Of a stretch of DNA of 64,000 nucleotides, positions 50,073-59,566 are shown piece by piece; the first letter of the stretch is position 1; every line of letters starts with the position of its first letter. Source of the DNA: Nocardiopsis metallicus (GTDB lineage Bacteria; Actinomycetota; Actinomycetes; Streptosporangiales; Streptosporangiaceae); assembly GCF_014201115.1 (NCBI RefSeq), contig NZ_JACHDO010000001.1, positions 6,324,001 to 6,388,000 of the forward strand, written 5' to 3'. Under the pieces are notes generated by a model, which ran no database searches, was not told where the DNA came from, and saw nothing but the letters and a program-made list of their open reading frames with translations. Both the position numbers and the translations under genes were made by a program.

Positions 50073-51452
50073 ATGCGTAAGTGGGCTAGCACCTCCGCGA
50101 AGACCGTGCTCCTGGCGGCCGGCTTCGTGGCACTGGGCAGCGGCGTCGCCTTCGCCGACAGCGACGTGGCCACCAGCGGCAACGGTTCGGTTCTGGGCGG
50201 CAACCAGGCCGTCCTCAACGCCGACGTCCCCGTCAACGTCACCGGCAACGCGGTCGGCGCCGTGGCCGGGATCGCGGGCGCCTCCAGCACCGGCTCCGAC
50301 GCCAAGGTGATCGACCGCCACCGCAACGAGGTGCACACCTCGGGCAACGGCTCGATCCTGGGCGGCAACCAGCTGGTCGTCGACGGCGACATCCCGGTCA
50401 ACGTCTCCGGCAACGCGATCGGCGCCCTGGGCGGCGTCGCGGGCGCCTCCACCACCGACAGCGACGCCAAGGTCGTGCACGACGGGCACGGCCACAAGAA
50501 GGGCCACAAGAAGGGCCACAACCCGGACGTCGCCACCTCCGGCAACGGCTCGCTCATCGGCGGCAACCAGATCGTCGGCGACCTGGACGTCCCCGTGAAC
50601 GTCTCCGGCAACGCGATCGGCGCCGTGGGCGGCGTCGCGGGCGCGGCGGCCACCGACGCCGACGCGATCGTCCGTAACAGCCACCACCACGGCGGCCACG
50701 GCAAGGGTCACGACAAGGGCCACGACAACGGTTACCACCACGAGGTCGAGCACCAGTCCGCTCCGGTGACCACGCAGGACCTGGTCGCCGAAGCCCTCGA
50801 CAACGTCCAGCTCCTGCCGGACACCTCCGGTGTGGACGCGGGCGTCCTGCGCCAGTCCGCCCCGGTCGAGCACCAGTCCGCCCCGGTTCGCGAGCACCAG
50901 TCCATCGCCACCTCGGGCAACGGCTCCGTGCTCGGCGGCAACCAGGCGGTCCTGGACCTGGACGTCCCCGTGAACGTGGCCGGTAACGCGGTCGGCGCCG
51001 TGGGCGGCGTCGCGGGTGCGGCCGCCACCGACAGCGACGCGGTGGTCAAGGAGCCCAAGCGCCACATCGCGACCTCCGGCAACGGCTCCCTGGCTGGCGG
51101 CAACCAGCTGGTCGCCGACGCCGACGTGCCGGTGAACGTCGCGGGCAACGCCGTCGGCGCCGTCGCGGGCGTGGCCGGTGCCAGCGCGACCGGCTCCGAC
51201 GCCAAGGTCGTCCACCAGAGCGCCGAGACCGAGCCCCAGTCCTCCGCCCTGGACAGCGTCCCGCTGGTCAGCGAGCTGCCCGAGGTCCCCGTCTCCGAGA
51301 TGCTGCCGGTCGGCTACGACCTGAGCGAGACCGCCGCCCAGTCGGTCGAGGAGCACGCTCCGGAGCGGGCGCAGGAGCTGCCCGAGGCCACCGAGATCCC
51401 GTCCGTCGACCCGGTCGGTGACGTGCTGGGCGCCGTGGGCGTGGGCCTGTAG
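50073..51452 (+). CDS. Secreted protein with five cysteine-free chaplin-like repeats
   Basis: A 459-residue exported protein: signal peptide (1-28), then five chaplin-like domains starting near residues 32, 87, 153, 279 and 331. Each domain has SGNGS-x3-GGNQ-x6-D-PVNV followed by GNA-x-GA-x-GG-AGA. Unlike classical chaplins they contain no Cys. Linkers 2-3 and 3-4 are rich in His, Gly and Lys (HGHGHKKGHKKGHN, HHHGGHGKGHDKGHDNG). The C-terminal about 75 residues are acidic and Pro/Ser-rich without sortase motif or membrane helix. It probably assembles on the cell surface. Confidence 0.88.
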   Translation: MRKWASTSAKTVLLAAGFVALGSGVAFADSDVATSGNGSVLGGNQAVLNADVPVNVTGNAVGAVAGIAGASSTGSDAKVIDRHRNEVHTSGNGSILGGNQLVVDGDIPVNVSGNAIGALGGVAGASTTDSDAKVVHDGHGHKKGHKKGHNPDVATSGNGSLIGGNQIVGDLDVPVNVSGNAIGAVGGVAGAAATDADAIVRNSHHHGGHGKGHDKGHDNGYHHEVEHQSAPVTTQDLVAEALDNVQLLPDTSGVDAGVLRQSAPVEHQSAPVREHQSIATSGNGSVLGGNQAVLDLDVPVNVAGNAVGAVGGVAGAAATDSDAVVKEPKRHIATSGNGSLAGGNQLVADADVPVNVAGNAVGAVAGVAGASATGSDAKVVHQSAETEPQSSALDSVPLVSELPEVPVSEMLPVGYDLSETAAQSVEEHAPERAQELPEATEIPSVDPVGDVLGAVGVGL

Positions 51453-51529
51453 GGACCAGAACGGCTCCGCGAGGGGCCGAGCGGGGGGTGAGCCCGGACA
51501 CGGCCACCCGTCGGACCAGGGGAGTGCGG

Positions 51530-51566
51530 CCTCCCGTTCCGTTATGGAACGCGGTGGACTGCGGGA
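51530..51566. repeat. 37-bp direct repeat, copy 1
   Basis: It starts cctcccgttccgttatggaa and is identical to 51704-51740. The repeat contains the dyad gttcc-gttat-ggaac, a possible protein-binding site. Confidence 0.85.
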
Positions 51567-51703
51567 AGCCGGACCCCCGGGCGCGGCGGTGGCGGTGCGA
51601 AGGGTCAGTGTCCCCGCCACCGGCACCCAGGTGCCGTAGACGTCCGAAGCACTGTGTTTCGAAGCGCAGGGTGTTCGAAACGCAGGTGGTGAGTCGCCTC
51701 CGC

Positions 51704-51740
51704 CCTCCCGTTCCGTTATGGAACGCGGTGGACTGCGGGA
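51704..51740. repeat. 37-bp direct repeat, copy 2
   Basis: Identical to 51530-51566 over 37 bases, 174 bases apart start to start. It also carries the gttcc/ggaac dyad. Confidence 0.85.
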
Positions 51741-51778
51741 GCGCGGAGGTGGCGGCCACCAGCTGAAGGACGTGAGCC

Positions 51779-51808
51779 GAGTCCTCCCGGGAATATCCGG
51801 GAGGACTC
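51779..51808. terminator. Perfect 12-bp hairpin
   Basis: gagtcctcccgg (51779-51790) and ccgggaggactc (51797-51808) with loop gaatat. A probable terminator for the chaplin-repeat transcript. Confidence 0.65.
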
Positions 51809-52145
51809 GCCGCATTCTGGAGGCAGGGACACCCTGAACCCCTCAAGTGTGATGCAAGTCACTGCAGGAGGGTGTTCCAGGTGCTCGCCAGAGCCGGAAA
51901 CGGTGCGAAGGAGAGCGCCGCCACGGCCGGTAGCGCACGTTGGGGGCCGGTACCGGTCCGGGTAGCGCTTATTCTGCGGGTGCCGGTGGGTAAGGGCTGG
52001 GAGTCCACGCGGGGTGAGCCCCGAATGAGGGATCAGGCCCGCTCACCGACGGGGGAGTGCCTGTAGTTCGGTTACTGTCGGTTCCCACGGGATCCGAAGG
52101 ACCGCGGCCGACAGAACACGTAAGGCTAGACGTAGGGGAAACAGC

Positions 52146-54974
52146 GTGCCACCCACGAAGGGCAGCGCCGGCAAGAACGGCTCGAAGGACAAGGCAGGTC
52201 AAGGAGCGGGTACCGCTCTCGTCATCGTCGAGTCACCAGCCAAGGCGAAGACCATCGCCGGTTACCTGGGGCGCGGCTACGTCGTGGAGTCCAGCATCGG
52301 CCACATCCGCGACCTGCCTACCAAGGCCGCGGAGATCCCCGCCAAGTACAAGGGGCAGCCCTGGGCCCGGCTCGGCGTGGACGTGGACGGTGACTTCGAA
52401 CCGCTCTATGTCGTCAACACCGACAAGAAGGCGCACGTCAAGAAGCTCAAGGAGCTCATGGCGGACGCTGACGAACTCCTACTCGCCACAGATGAGGACC
52501 GCGAGGGCGAGGCCATCGCCTGGCACCTGCGCGAAGAACTCAACCCCCGGATCCCCGTCCGCCGGATGGTCTTCAACGAGATCACCAAGGACGCCATCCA
52601 ACACGCCGCGAACAACACGCGGGACCTGAACACCCGTCTGGTCAGCGCCCAGGAGACGCGGCGCATCCTGGACCGCCTCTACGGCTACGAGGTCTCCCCC
52701 GTGCTGTGGAAGAAGGTCATGCCGAAGCTCTCGGCGGGCCGCGTGCAGTCCGTGGCCACCCGGCTGGTGGTCGAGCGCGAGCGCGAGCGCATGGCGTTCA
52801 CCTCCGCCGATTACTGGGACCTCAAGGCCGTCTTCGACGCCACCGACGCCGGTGCCGCCGAGGGGCCCTCCGCCTTCCCCGCCACGCTGGTCTCTGTCGA
52901 CGGCAAGCGCATCGCCGCCGGCCGCGACTTCGGTCCCCAGGGCACGATCCGCGCCGACCGCGACGTGCGCCACCTGGACGAGGCGACCGCCCGGGGCCTG
53001 GCCGAGCGCCTTGCCGGGGCCGGGTTCGCGGTCAAGTCGGTGGAGCGCAAGCCCTACCGCCGCTCGCCGTACGCGCCGTTCCGCACCACCACCCTCCAGC
53101 AGGAGGCGTCCCGCAAGCTCAACCTGTCCGCGAAGCAGACCATGCAGGTCGCCCAGCGGTTGTACGAGAACGGGCACATCACCTACATGCGTACCGACAG
53201 CACCACGCTGTCGGACAGCGCGGTCAACGCCGCCCGGAACCAGGTGCGGCGCCTGTACGGCGGCGACTACCTGCCGGACAAGCCGCGCGTGTACGCCAAG
53301 AAGGTGAAGAACGCGCAGGAGGCGCACGAGGCGATCCGCCCCGCCGGCGACACCTTCCGCACCCCGAACGAGAGCGGCCTGAGCGGCCCCGAGTTCCGCC
53401 TCTACGAGCTCATCTGGAAGCGCACCGTCGCCTCCCAGATGAAGGACGCGGTCGGTGAGTCCGTCACCGTGCGGATCGAGGGGACCTCCACCGACGGCGA
53501 GGTCGCCGAGTTCAGCGCCAGCGGCAAGATCATCACCTTCCACGGGTTCCTCAAGGCCTACGTGGAGGGCTCCGACGATCCGGCCGCCGATCTGGACGAC
53601 CGCGAGCGCCGCCTGCCCGCCATGGCCGAGAACGACCCGGTCAAGGCACAGAGCCTGGAGGCCGAGGGGCACAGCACCCGGCCGCCCGCGCGCTACACCG
53701 AGGCCAGCCTGGTCAAGGAGCTGGAGGAGCGGGAGATCGGCCGCCCCTCCACCTACGCCTCGATCATCGGCACCATCCTGGACCGCGGCTACGTCTTCAA
53801 GAAGGGCACGGCACTCGTGCCGTCCTTCCTGGCCTTCGCCGTGGTGCAGCTGCTGGAGCGGCACTTCGGCCACCTGGTGGACTACGAGTTCACCGCGCGC
53901 CTGGAGGACAGCCTCGACGACATCGCCAAGGGCGAGGCCGAGAGTCTGCCCTGGCTGCGCCGGTTCTACTTCGGCGGCCAGGACGCCCAGGGCAACGAGG
54001 AGACCGGTCTCAAGGCGCTGGTGGGCGACCACATCACGGAGATCGACCCCAAGGAGGTCAGCTCCATTCCGCTGCCCGGCACCGACATCGTGCTGCGGGT
54101 GGGGCGCTACGGCCCCTACCTGGACCGCGAGGGCGTCCGGGTGAACGTGCCGGAGGACCTGGCGCCGGACGAGCTCACCGAGGCCAAGGCCGAGGAGCTG
54201 TTCGCCCAGCCCAGCGGTGACCGGGAGCTCGGCGAGGACCCGGAGAGCGGCCACATGATCGTGGCCAAGTCCGGGCGCTTCGGCCCCTACGTCACCGAGG
54301 TCATCCCGGAGCCGGAGGAGCCCGAGGGCGAGACCAAGCCCAAGGCCAAGAAGGCCGCCAAGGTCAAGCCGCGCACCAGCTCGCTGCTGAAGAGCATGGA
54401 CCTGGACACGGTCACCCTGGAGGACGCGCTGCGCCTGCTGTCCCTGCCCCGCGTGGTGGGCCAGATCGACGGCGAGGACGTCACCGCCCAGAACGGCCGC
54501 TACGGTCCCTACCTCAAGAAGGGCACCGACAGCCGCTCCCTGGAGACCGAGGAGCAGATGTTCACGGTCACCCTGGAGGAGGCCCAGGCGATCTTCGCCC
54601 AGCCCAAGCAGCGCGGGCGCCGCGCCGCCGCCCCGCCGCTGCGCGAGCTCGGCGAGGACCCGGCGTCGGGTGCCAAGATGGTGATCAAGGACGGCCGTTT
54701 CGGCCCCTACGTCACCGACGGGGAGGTCAACGCCTCCCTGCGCAAGGGTGACGAGGTCGAGTCGATCACCGACGAGCGCGCCGCCGAGCTGCTGGCCGAG
54801 CGCCGGGCCAAGGCGCCCGCCAAGAAGAAGGCACCGGCCAAGAAGCCCGCCGCCAAGAAGGCTCCGGCGAAGAAGACGGCCACCACCACGGTCAAGAAGG
54901 CGGCGGCGAGGAAGCCCGCGGCCAAGAAGACCGGTGAGCCGAAGACCACCGCGAAGAAGGCCGCCGAGGAGTAA
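52146..54974 (+). CDS. topA: DNA topoisomerase I
   Basis: Type IA topoisomerase of 942 residues that relaxes negative supercoils. The Toprim domain shows LVIVESPAKAKTIAGYLG (about 26-43) and ATDEDREGEAIAWHL (DxD motif). The catalytic tyrosine is in ITYMRTDSTTLS (Tyr347). HEAIRPAG and ASLVKELEEREIGRPSTYAS follow. The C-terminal region has repeated FGPYVT/YGPYL domains typical of actinobacteria instead of zinc fingers, then a Lys/Ala/Pro tail (about 890-942) for DNA binding. GTG start with ribosome-binding site agggga. Confidence 0.97.
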   Translation: MPPTKGSAGKNGSKDKAGQGAGTALVIVESPAKAKTIAGYLGRGYVVESSIGHIRDLPTKAAEIPAKYKGQPWARLGVDVDGDFEPLYVVNTDKKAHVKKLKELMADADELLLATDEDREGEAIAWHLREELNPRIPVRRMVFNEITKDAIQHAANNTRDLNTRLVSAQETRRILDRLYGYEVSPVLWKKVMPKLSAGRVQSVATRLVVERERERMAFTSADYWDLKAVFDATDAGAAEGPSAFPATLVSVDGKRIAAGRDFGPQGTIRADRDVRHLDEATARGLAERLAGAGFAVKSVERKPYRRSPYAPFRTTTLQQEASRKLNLSAKQTMQVAQRLYENGHITYMRTDSTTLSDSAVNAARNQVRRLYGGDYLPDKPRVYAKKVKNAQEAHEAIRPAGDTFRTPNESGLSGPEFRLYELIWKRTVASQMKDAVGESVTVRIEGTSTDGEVAEFSASGKIITFHGFLKAYVEGSDDPAADLDDRERRLPAMAENDPVKAQSLEAEGHSTRPPARYTEASLVKELEEREIGRPSTYASIIGTILDRGYVFKKGTALVPSFLAFAVVQLLERHFGHLVDYEFTARLEDSLDDIAKGEAESLPWLRRFYFGGQDAQGNEETGLKALVGDHITEIDPKEVSSIPLPGTDIVLRVGRYGPYLDREGVRVNVPEDLAPDELTEAKAEELFAQPSGDRELGEDPESGHMIVAKSGRFGPYVTEVIPEPEEPEGETKPKAKKAAKVKPRTSSLLKSMDLDTVTLEDALRLLSLPRVVGQIDGEDVTAQNGRYGPYLKKGTDSRSLETEEQMFTVTLEEAQAIFAQPKQRGRRAAAPPLRELGEDPASGAKMVIKDGRFGPYVTDGEVNASLRKGDEVESITDERAAELLAERRAKAPAKKKAPAKKPAAKKAPAKKTATTTVKKAAARKPAAKKTGEPKTTAKKAAEE

Positions 54975-55023
54975 GCGGGAACCGGGTAGGCGGCACAGCA
55001 GCAGGCAGACCGCGGTCACACGT

Positions 55024-55062
55024 ACTCACCTGGGCGTTCCCACACCGAGCGCCCGGGTGAGT
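55024..55062 (+). terminator. Terminator after topA
   Basis: actcacctgggcg (55024-55036) pairs with cgcccgggtgagt (55050-55062) with one G-T-type mismatch and a 13-base loop. Confidence 0.65.
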
Positions 55063-55249
55063 GGTGTACCGGGGTATCGCAACGGATACGCAACTTCATC
55101 CTCTGTTCGGGGATGATCTTCCGTACTACTGTGTGCCTGACGGATGGGGCCACTGAAACGTGTGTGACCCCGGACGTATCCCCCGAATTCCCTGGACAGG
55201 TGGTCACGCCTGTCAGTTCCTATCCCCCTCATCGATAATCTTGAGCGCT

Positions 55250-57367
55250 ATGAGCAGATCTGCACCCCTGGGAGCGCCGGCCGAGGCGCAGAACGTCCTC
55301 GCGATCACACCCTTCAGAAGGCTGTGGATCTCGCTTTCCCTCTCCAGCCTCGGGGACTGGCTGAGCCTGCTGGCGTTGGTGTCCCTCGCGGCCATCTTCA
55401 CCGCCGAAAGCTCCACACTCGTCCACTACCTGGCCGTCACCGGCGTCGTCGCCATCAAACTCGCCCCCGCGGTCCTGCTCAGCCCTCTCGTCGGGTCTCT
55501 CGCGGACCGGCTGGACCGGCGGTGGACGATGGTCGGCGGCGACGTGCTGCGCGGCCTCCTCTACGTCTCCATCCCGGTCGTGGGGCTGCTGTCCTCCGGC
55601 TTCGCGCTGCGGTGGCTGCTGATCGCGAGCCTGCTCGCGGAGATCGTCGCGCTCCTGTGGACCCCCGCCCGGGACGCCACCATCCCCAGCCTCGTCCCCA
55701 AGCGGATGCTCGGACAGGCCAACAAGCTGACCCTGCTGGCGACCTACGGGGCCGCGCCGGTCGCGGCCCTGCTGTTCGCGGCGCTGGCCTCGGTCAGCAA
55801 CCTGCTCGGCGCGCTCGTGCCGTCCATGGCCAACCCCGAGGCGGACGTCGCCCTCTACCTCAACGCCCTGACGTTCTTCGGCGCGGCGATCGTCGTCGCC
55901 TCGCTGCCGCTGCCCAAGCACGCGGTGTCCAAGGGTTCGCTGAGCCCCAACCGGGACGCGAACACGATCCACGCGGTCCTCGCCGGTCGCACCGCGGTCG
56001 GCAGCGGCCCGCTGGTCCGCGGTGTGGTCACCGGCCTGGCCGTCACCGCGGCCGCGGGCGGCCTCGTCCTCGGCGTGGGCCGACCGCACGTGGAGAACCT
56101 CGGCGCGGGCAACGCCGGTTTCGGCGTCCTGGTCGCCGCGCTCTTCCTGGGCCTGGGGCTGGGCGCGGTCTCCGGGCCGCGCGTCCTCAAGCAGTTCAGC
56201 CGACGCCGCCTGCTCGGGCTGGCCGTCGTCCTGGCCGCGCTGGCCCTGCTGTTCACCGGCGCCATCTCCGACATGGTGCTCTCCGCGGTCCTGGCCCTCG
56301 TCCTGGGCCTGGGCGCCGGTCTGACCTGGGTGAGCGGAACCGGGTTGATCAGCGTGGAGGTGGAGGAGGAACAGCGCGACTCCGCGTTCGCCCTCCTGCA
56401 CGGCACCGGCCGTCTGGCCCTGCTCCTGGGCGCCGTCCTGGCCCCGCTGGCCGCGGGGTTCGCCGGTGACCACGAGATCCCGCTGGGCGGACCGCTCGCC
56501 TACGACCTGTACGGCAGCGGCCTGGTCCTGATGGCGGGCGGCCTGATCGCGGTCATCGCGGCGGTCGTCGCCTACCGGCAAGCCAATCTGGACGACCCGG
56601 AGGCCGGGCCCGGTCTGCTCCCCGAACTCTTCGCGGCCCTGCGCGGGGTGACCCCCAAGGCCGAAGAAGAGGAGGAGGCCCGGCTCACCGGCGCCTTCAT
56701 CGTGCTGGAGGGCGGCGAGGGCGCGGGCAAGTCCACCCAGGTGCGCGAGCTGACGGTGTGGCTGCGCGACCAGGGCTTCGAGGTGGTGGGCACCCGCCAG
56801 CCGGGCGCCACCAAGCTCGGTATGCGGCTGCGCGGCATTCTGCTGGACCGCGAGAACTCGCACATCACCGACCGCGCCGAGGTGCTCCTCTACGCGGCGG
56901 ACAAGGCCGACCACGTCGAACAGGAGATCCTTCCGGCGCTGCGCCGCGGTGCCGTGGTGATCAGCGACCGCTACGTGGACTCCCTGCTCGCCTACCAGGG
57001 CGCCGGGCGCGACCTGGCGGTGGAGGAGGTGGGCGAGATCAGTGCCTGGGCCACGCAGGGCCTGGTTCCGGACCTGACGGTGCTGTTGGACGTGCGGCCC
57101 GAGGACGGCCTGTCCCGTCTGGGCGGCCCGGCCGACCGCATCGAGTCGGAGTCGGTGGAGTTCCACGCCCGGGTCCGCAAGGGCTTCCGCTCGCTGGCCG
57201 AGGCCAACCCGGACCGCTACCTGGTGCTCGACGCCCGGGAGCCGCAGGAGAAGATCACCCGGGAGATCCAGCGCCGGTTGCGTCCGCTGCTGCCCGACCC
57301 GATCGACTCCAGCTCGGAGGCGGTCACCGGCATGATCCCGGTGATCCGCCCCGAGCAGGAGGCGTAA
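55250..57367 (+). CDS. tmk: MFS-like membrane protein fused to thymidylate kinase
   Basis: A 705-residue fusion. Residues about 20-450 are MFS-like with 10-12 helices (motif A-like SLADRLDRRWTMVGG near 83-97). Residues about 475-690 are dTMP kinase: P-loop FIVLEGGEGAGKSTQ, VGTRQPGAT, AEVLLYAADKADHVEQ and SDRYVDSLLAYQGAGRDL. The kinase converts dTMP to dTDP. TRQPG replaces the more usual TREPG, so the Glu of the DNA-precursor binding loop is Gln. The fusion is known from actinomycetes. It starts at the ATG at 55250. Confidence 0.92.
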   Translation: MSRSAPLGAPAEAQNVLAITPFRRLWISLSLSSLGDWLSLLALVSLAAIFTAESSTLVHYLAVTGVVAIKLAPAVLLSPLVGSLADRLDRRWTMVGGDVLRGLLYVSIPVVGLLSSGFALRWLLIASLLAEIVALLWTPARDATIPSLVPKRMLGQANKLTLLATYGAAPVAALLFAALASVSNLLGALVPSMANPEADVALYLNALTFFGAAIVVASLPLPKHAVSKGSLSPNRDANTIHAVLAGRTAVGSGPLVRGVVTGLAVTAAAGGLVLGVGRPHVENLGAGNAGFGVLVAALFLGLGLGAVSGPRVLKQFSRRRLLGLAVVLAALALLFTGAISDMVLSAVLALVLGLGAGLTWVSGTGLISVEVEEEQRDSAFALLHGTGRLALLLGAVLAPLAAGFAGDHEIPLGGPLAYDLYGSGLVLMAGGLIAVIAAVVAYRQANLDDPEAGPGLLPELFAALRGVTPKAEEEEEARLTGAFIVLEGGEGAGKSTQVRELTVWLRDQGFEVVGTRQPGATKLGMRLRGILLDRENSHITDRAEVLLYAADKADHVEQEILPALRRGAVVISDRYVDSLLAYQGAGRDLAVEEVGEISAWATQGLVPDLTVLLDVRPEDGLSRLGGPADRIESESVEFHARVRKGFRSLAEANPDRYLVLDAREPQEKITREIQRRLRPLLPDPIDSSSEAVTGMIPVIRPEQEA

Positions 57368-57421
57368 CAGCACGTGTAGCCGGGCGCCTGACCGGGCGCT
57401 GGACAGCGTCCCGAGAACGTA

Positions 57422-57467
57422 CGAAGGGCCCCTTCCCGCGTTGGCTACCCCCGGGAGGGGCCCTTCG
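57422..57467 (+). terminator. Terminator after tmk
   Basis: cgaagggcccct and ggggcccttcg pair around ccc…ggg; the long stem lies between convergent genes and can serve both directions. Confidence 0.75.
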
Positions 57468-57493
57468 CGCTGTTCGGTCCGGTAAGGGCGGGG

Positions 57494-58414
57494 TCAGCGG
57501 GTGATGGTCCAGGTGCCCTGGGACTGGACCTCGATCAGGACGGTCCGCGGGGTCAGCGTGATCTGGCCTTCGTAGTCGCCGATCTCGTTGACCAGCGAAC
57601 TGGTGCCGGTGTCGTCGTAGGAGCGCAGGGAGAAGTTGCTCGATCCCGTGTGGGTCACGTCCAGCCTGGAGAAGTTGTTCGGGGACCAGAGCAGCTGGAC
57701 GACATCGTCACCGCTGCCGCCGTACTCCGTCTCGGTGGCCTCCCAGCGGTCCGCGGCCGACAGCGGCTGCAGGCTGATCTCCCAGTCGCCGTCGGCGTGG
57801 ACCAGCAGGGCGTCGTAGTCGTCGATCATGCTCGGCGGCGTCAACAGGAGGCGCCCCTCGTACCCGCCGCCCCGGCGGATCACCTCCCATTGCGTCTCGG
57901 CCTCGGAGTCCACGGACCACACGGAGATGCCCCCGGCCCCCTTGTTGCTGATGGAGAGGAGCCGCGGCTCCTCGCTGGTCTCGATGTCGACGGTGGTCCG
58001 GCCGCTCCCGCTGAACTCCTGTACCTCGAATTCGGCGAACTCCGGCGGGGCGCCCGGGTCCTGGGGTCCGGCCTCGCCCCCGTCTCCGTCTCCGGGCCGG
58101 TCCTCGGGGTCCCGCGGTCCGTCCTGCGGCTCCTCGTCCCCCTCGGGCTCGACGGCCCCGGAGGGGGAGGGCGGGGGTTCGGCGGCACCGGAGGTTCCCC
58201 CGGGGCGCACCCACGCGAAGTACCCGATGAGGATGAGGACCAGCAGGAGCGTGCCCGCGGCGGCACCGCCGAGGGCGATCTTGGCGCCGGTGGACAGGCT
58301 TTCGGGCGGCACGGCCGGCCCGTACGGGGGCCGGTGGGGGCCGGAGGGGAAGCGCTGCGGCCCGGAGAGGTGCTGGGGGCCCTGCGGTGGCTGAGGGGGA
58401 GGTGGTTGGCTCAC
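57494..58414 (-). CDS. Single-pass membrane protein with Pro-rich N-terminus, function unknown
   Basis: 306 residues. A Pro/Gln/Gly-rich cytoplasmic start (PPPPQPPQGPQHLSGPQ) is followed by one helix (about 43-68, GTLLLVLILIGYFAWV). An acidic Pro/Asp linker (about 70-120) leads to two similar beta-rich external repeats, which share a GxYEGxxxLTP element (GGGYEGRLLLTPPS, IGDYEGQITLTPRT) and …ISLQPL/WTITR endings. It resembles actinomycete surface proteins of unknown ligand. It is convergent with tmk. Confidence 0.65.
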   Translation of the reverse strand: MSQPPPPQPPQGPQHLSGPQRFPSGPHRPPYGPAVPPESLSTGAKIALGGAAAGTLLLVLILIGYFAWVRPGGTSGAAEPPPSPSGAVEPEGDEEPQDGPRDPEDRPGDGDGGEAGPQDPGAPPEFAEFEVQEFSGSGRTTVDIETSEEPRLLSISNKGAGGISVWSVDSEAETQWEVIRRGGGYEGRLLLTPPSMIDDYDALLVHADGDWEISLQPLSAADRWEATETEYGGSGDDVVQLLWSPNNFSRLDVTHTGSSNFSLRSYDDTGTSSLVNEIGDYEGQITLTPRTVLIEVQSQGTWTITR

Positions 58415-58471
58415 CGTCGCTCCGTACGGTCAGGGGGTGGAGTGGTTCATTACCGTCGCAAGCGGGGACCG

Positions 58472-59407
58472 TCAGCCCTCGGGCAGGAGGCCCAGTTCCC
58501 GGATCCTGGCCTCGGCTCCGTCAAGCAGGCGCTGGAGCCCGTACTCGAAGAGGGCGTCGAGGTCGTAGTCGAACCCGTGCGCCGACACGTACCGCAAGCC
58601 CGGGTAGTGGCCCGAGGCGACGAGTTCGGCGAGCCTGCCGGTCTGGGTGTCCATCCATTCGTCCGCGGTCAGGTCCGTGTCCTGTTCGGCCCGCCGCTCG
58701 GGCTGCAGGCTCATCGCCGTACCCCGGACGTACCCGGTGAGGGTGAGGTTGATGGACATGACCTCGTCGGCGTCGAGGCCGAGCCGGGCCAGGGGGCCGA
58801 GAGAGAACTCGCTGAACGCGATGGCGGACCTGGACAGATGCGGCCGGGTCATCGACAGCAGCGGGGCCGCCCACGGGTGGCGTTGGAACATTCGCCATGT
58901 CCGGTGGGCGCTGAGCTCCAGCCGGTCCCGCCAGTGGGCGGGCGGCCCGAGTGGCCACGGCTCCTCGTCGAACACCGCGTCGAGCATCGCCGTCAGCAGG
59001 TCCTCCCTGCCCCGGACATGCCGGTGCAGCTCCTTGGTCGGCACGCCCAGGGCGACCGCGACCCGGCGCGGAGCGGCCCCCTCCAAGCCGTCGCTGTCGG
59101 CGAGTGCGAGCGCCGTGCGCACGATCAGCTCCCGGGTCAGGGCGGGCGGTGCGGACCCGGGCTCCCTCTCACGCGGTACCGGGACGAGACGGGACTGCCG
59201 CACGAGCGTGCCCACACCCGGCTGGGTCGACACCAGTCCCTCGTCGCGCAGGTGGGCGATCACCTTGGTCGCGGTTGCCATCGCCACCCCCCACTCCCGG
59301 TGGATCTCCCGGGTGGAGGGGACACGGTCACCCGGGCGCAGCTCGCCTCGGGCGACGCGGTCGCGGATCTCCGCGGCGATCCTCAGGTAGGGCGCTTCGG
59401 GTTCCAT
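58472..59407 (-). CDS. GntR-TetR hybrid transcriptional regulator
   Basis: A 311-residue regulator. The N-terminus (about 8-72) is a GntR winged helix: PYLRIAAEIRDRVARGELRP, STREIHREWGVAMATATKVI and EGLVSTQPGVGTLV. Residues 88-300 look like a TetR-type HTH plus C-terminal ligand domain (LIVRTALALADSDGLEGAAP, RRVAVALGVPTKELHRHVRG). Two DNA-binding modules in one chain is a known actinomycete architecture. It is divergent from the flavin monooxygenase gene and is its likely regulator. Confidence 0.85.
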   Translation of the reverse strand: MEPEAPYLRIAAEIRDRVARGELRPGDRVPSTREIHREWGVAMATATKVIAHLRDEGLVSTQPGVGTLVRQSRLVPVPREREPGSAPPALTRELIVRTALALADSDGLEGAAPRRVAVALGVPTKELHRHVRGREDLLTAMLDAVFDEEPWPLGPPAHWRDRLELSAHRTWRMFQRHPWAAPLLSMTRPHLSRSAIAFSEFSLGPLARLGLDADEVMSINLTLTGYVRGTAMSLQPERRAEQDTDLTADEWMDTQTGRLAELVASGHYPGLRYVSAHGFDYDLDALFEYGLQRLLDGAEARIRELGLLPEG

Positions 59408-59566
59408 CTGGCTCCGTCGGTGTACTAGGGCGTTCGCCGCCGGTGACCCGACGCCGGACCTGCGCCTTGACGCCGGGTGAACTAGTGCGGCCTTGGCCAG
59501 GGCCCGGCCGGGTCGTACAAGGATCGCATGTGGGGGGTCCCACAGTGGATGATGGGAGGTTACGGC
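59408..59566. promoter_or_regulatory. Divergent control region of regulator and monooxygenase
   Basis: Two ACTAG-centred short motifs (tgtactagg near 59421, gaactagtgc near 59479) lie between the divergent starts and might be operator half-sites. No well-spaced -35/-10 pair was recognised. Confidence 0.35.

Larger units (their letters stand above)
51453..52145. other. Long intergenic region before topA
   Basis: It holds two 37-bp direct repeats (51530, 51704), a perfect hairpin (51779-51808) and the topA promoter region. No frame has family motifs. The ribosome-binding site before topA reads aggggaaacagc. Confidence 0.6.

Noticed and set aside
52479..55019. 846-codon minus-strand frame opposite topA
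   Set aside because: It is the long GC-driven antisense frame typical of actinomycetes; topA motifs settle the coding strand.
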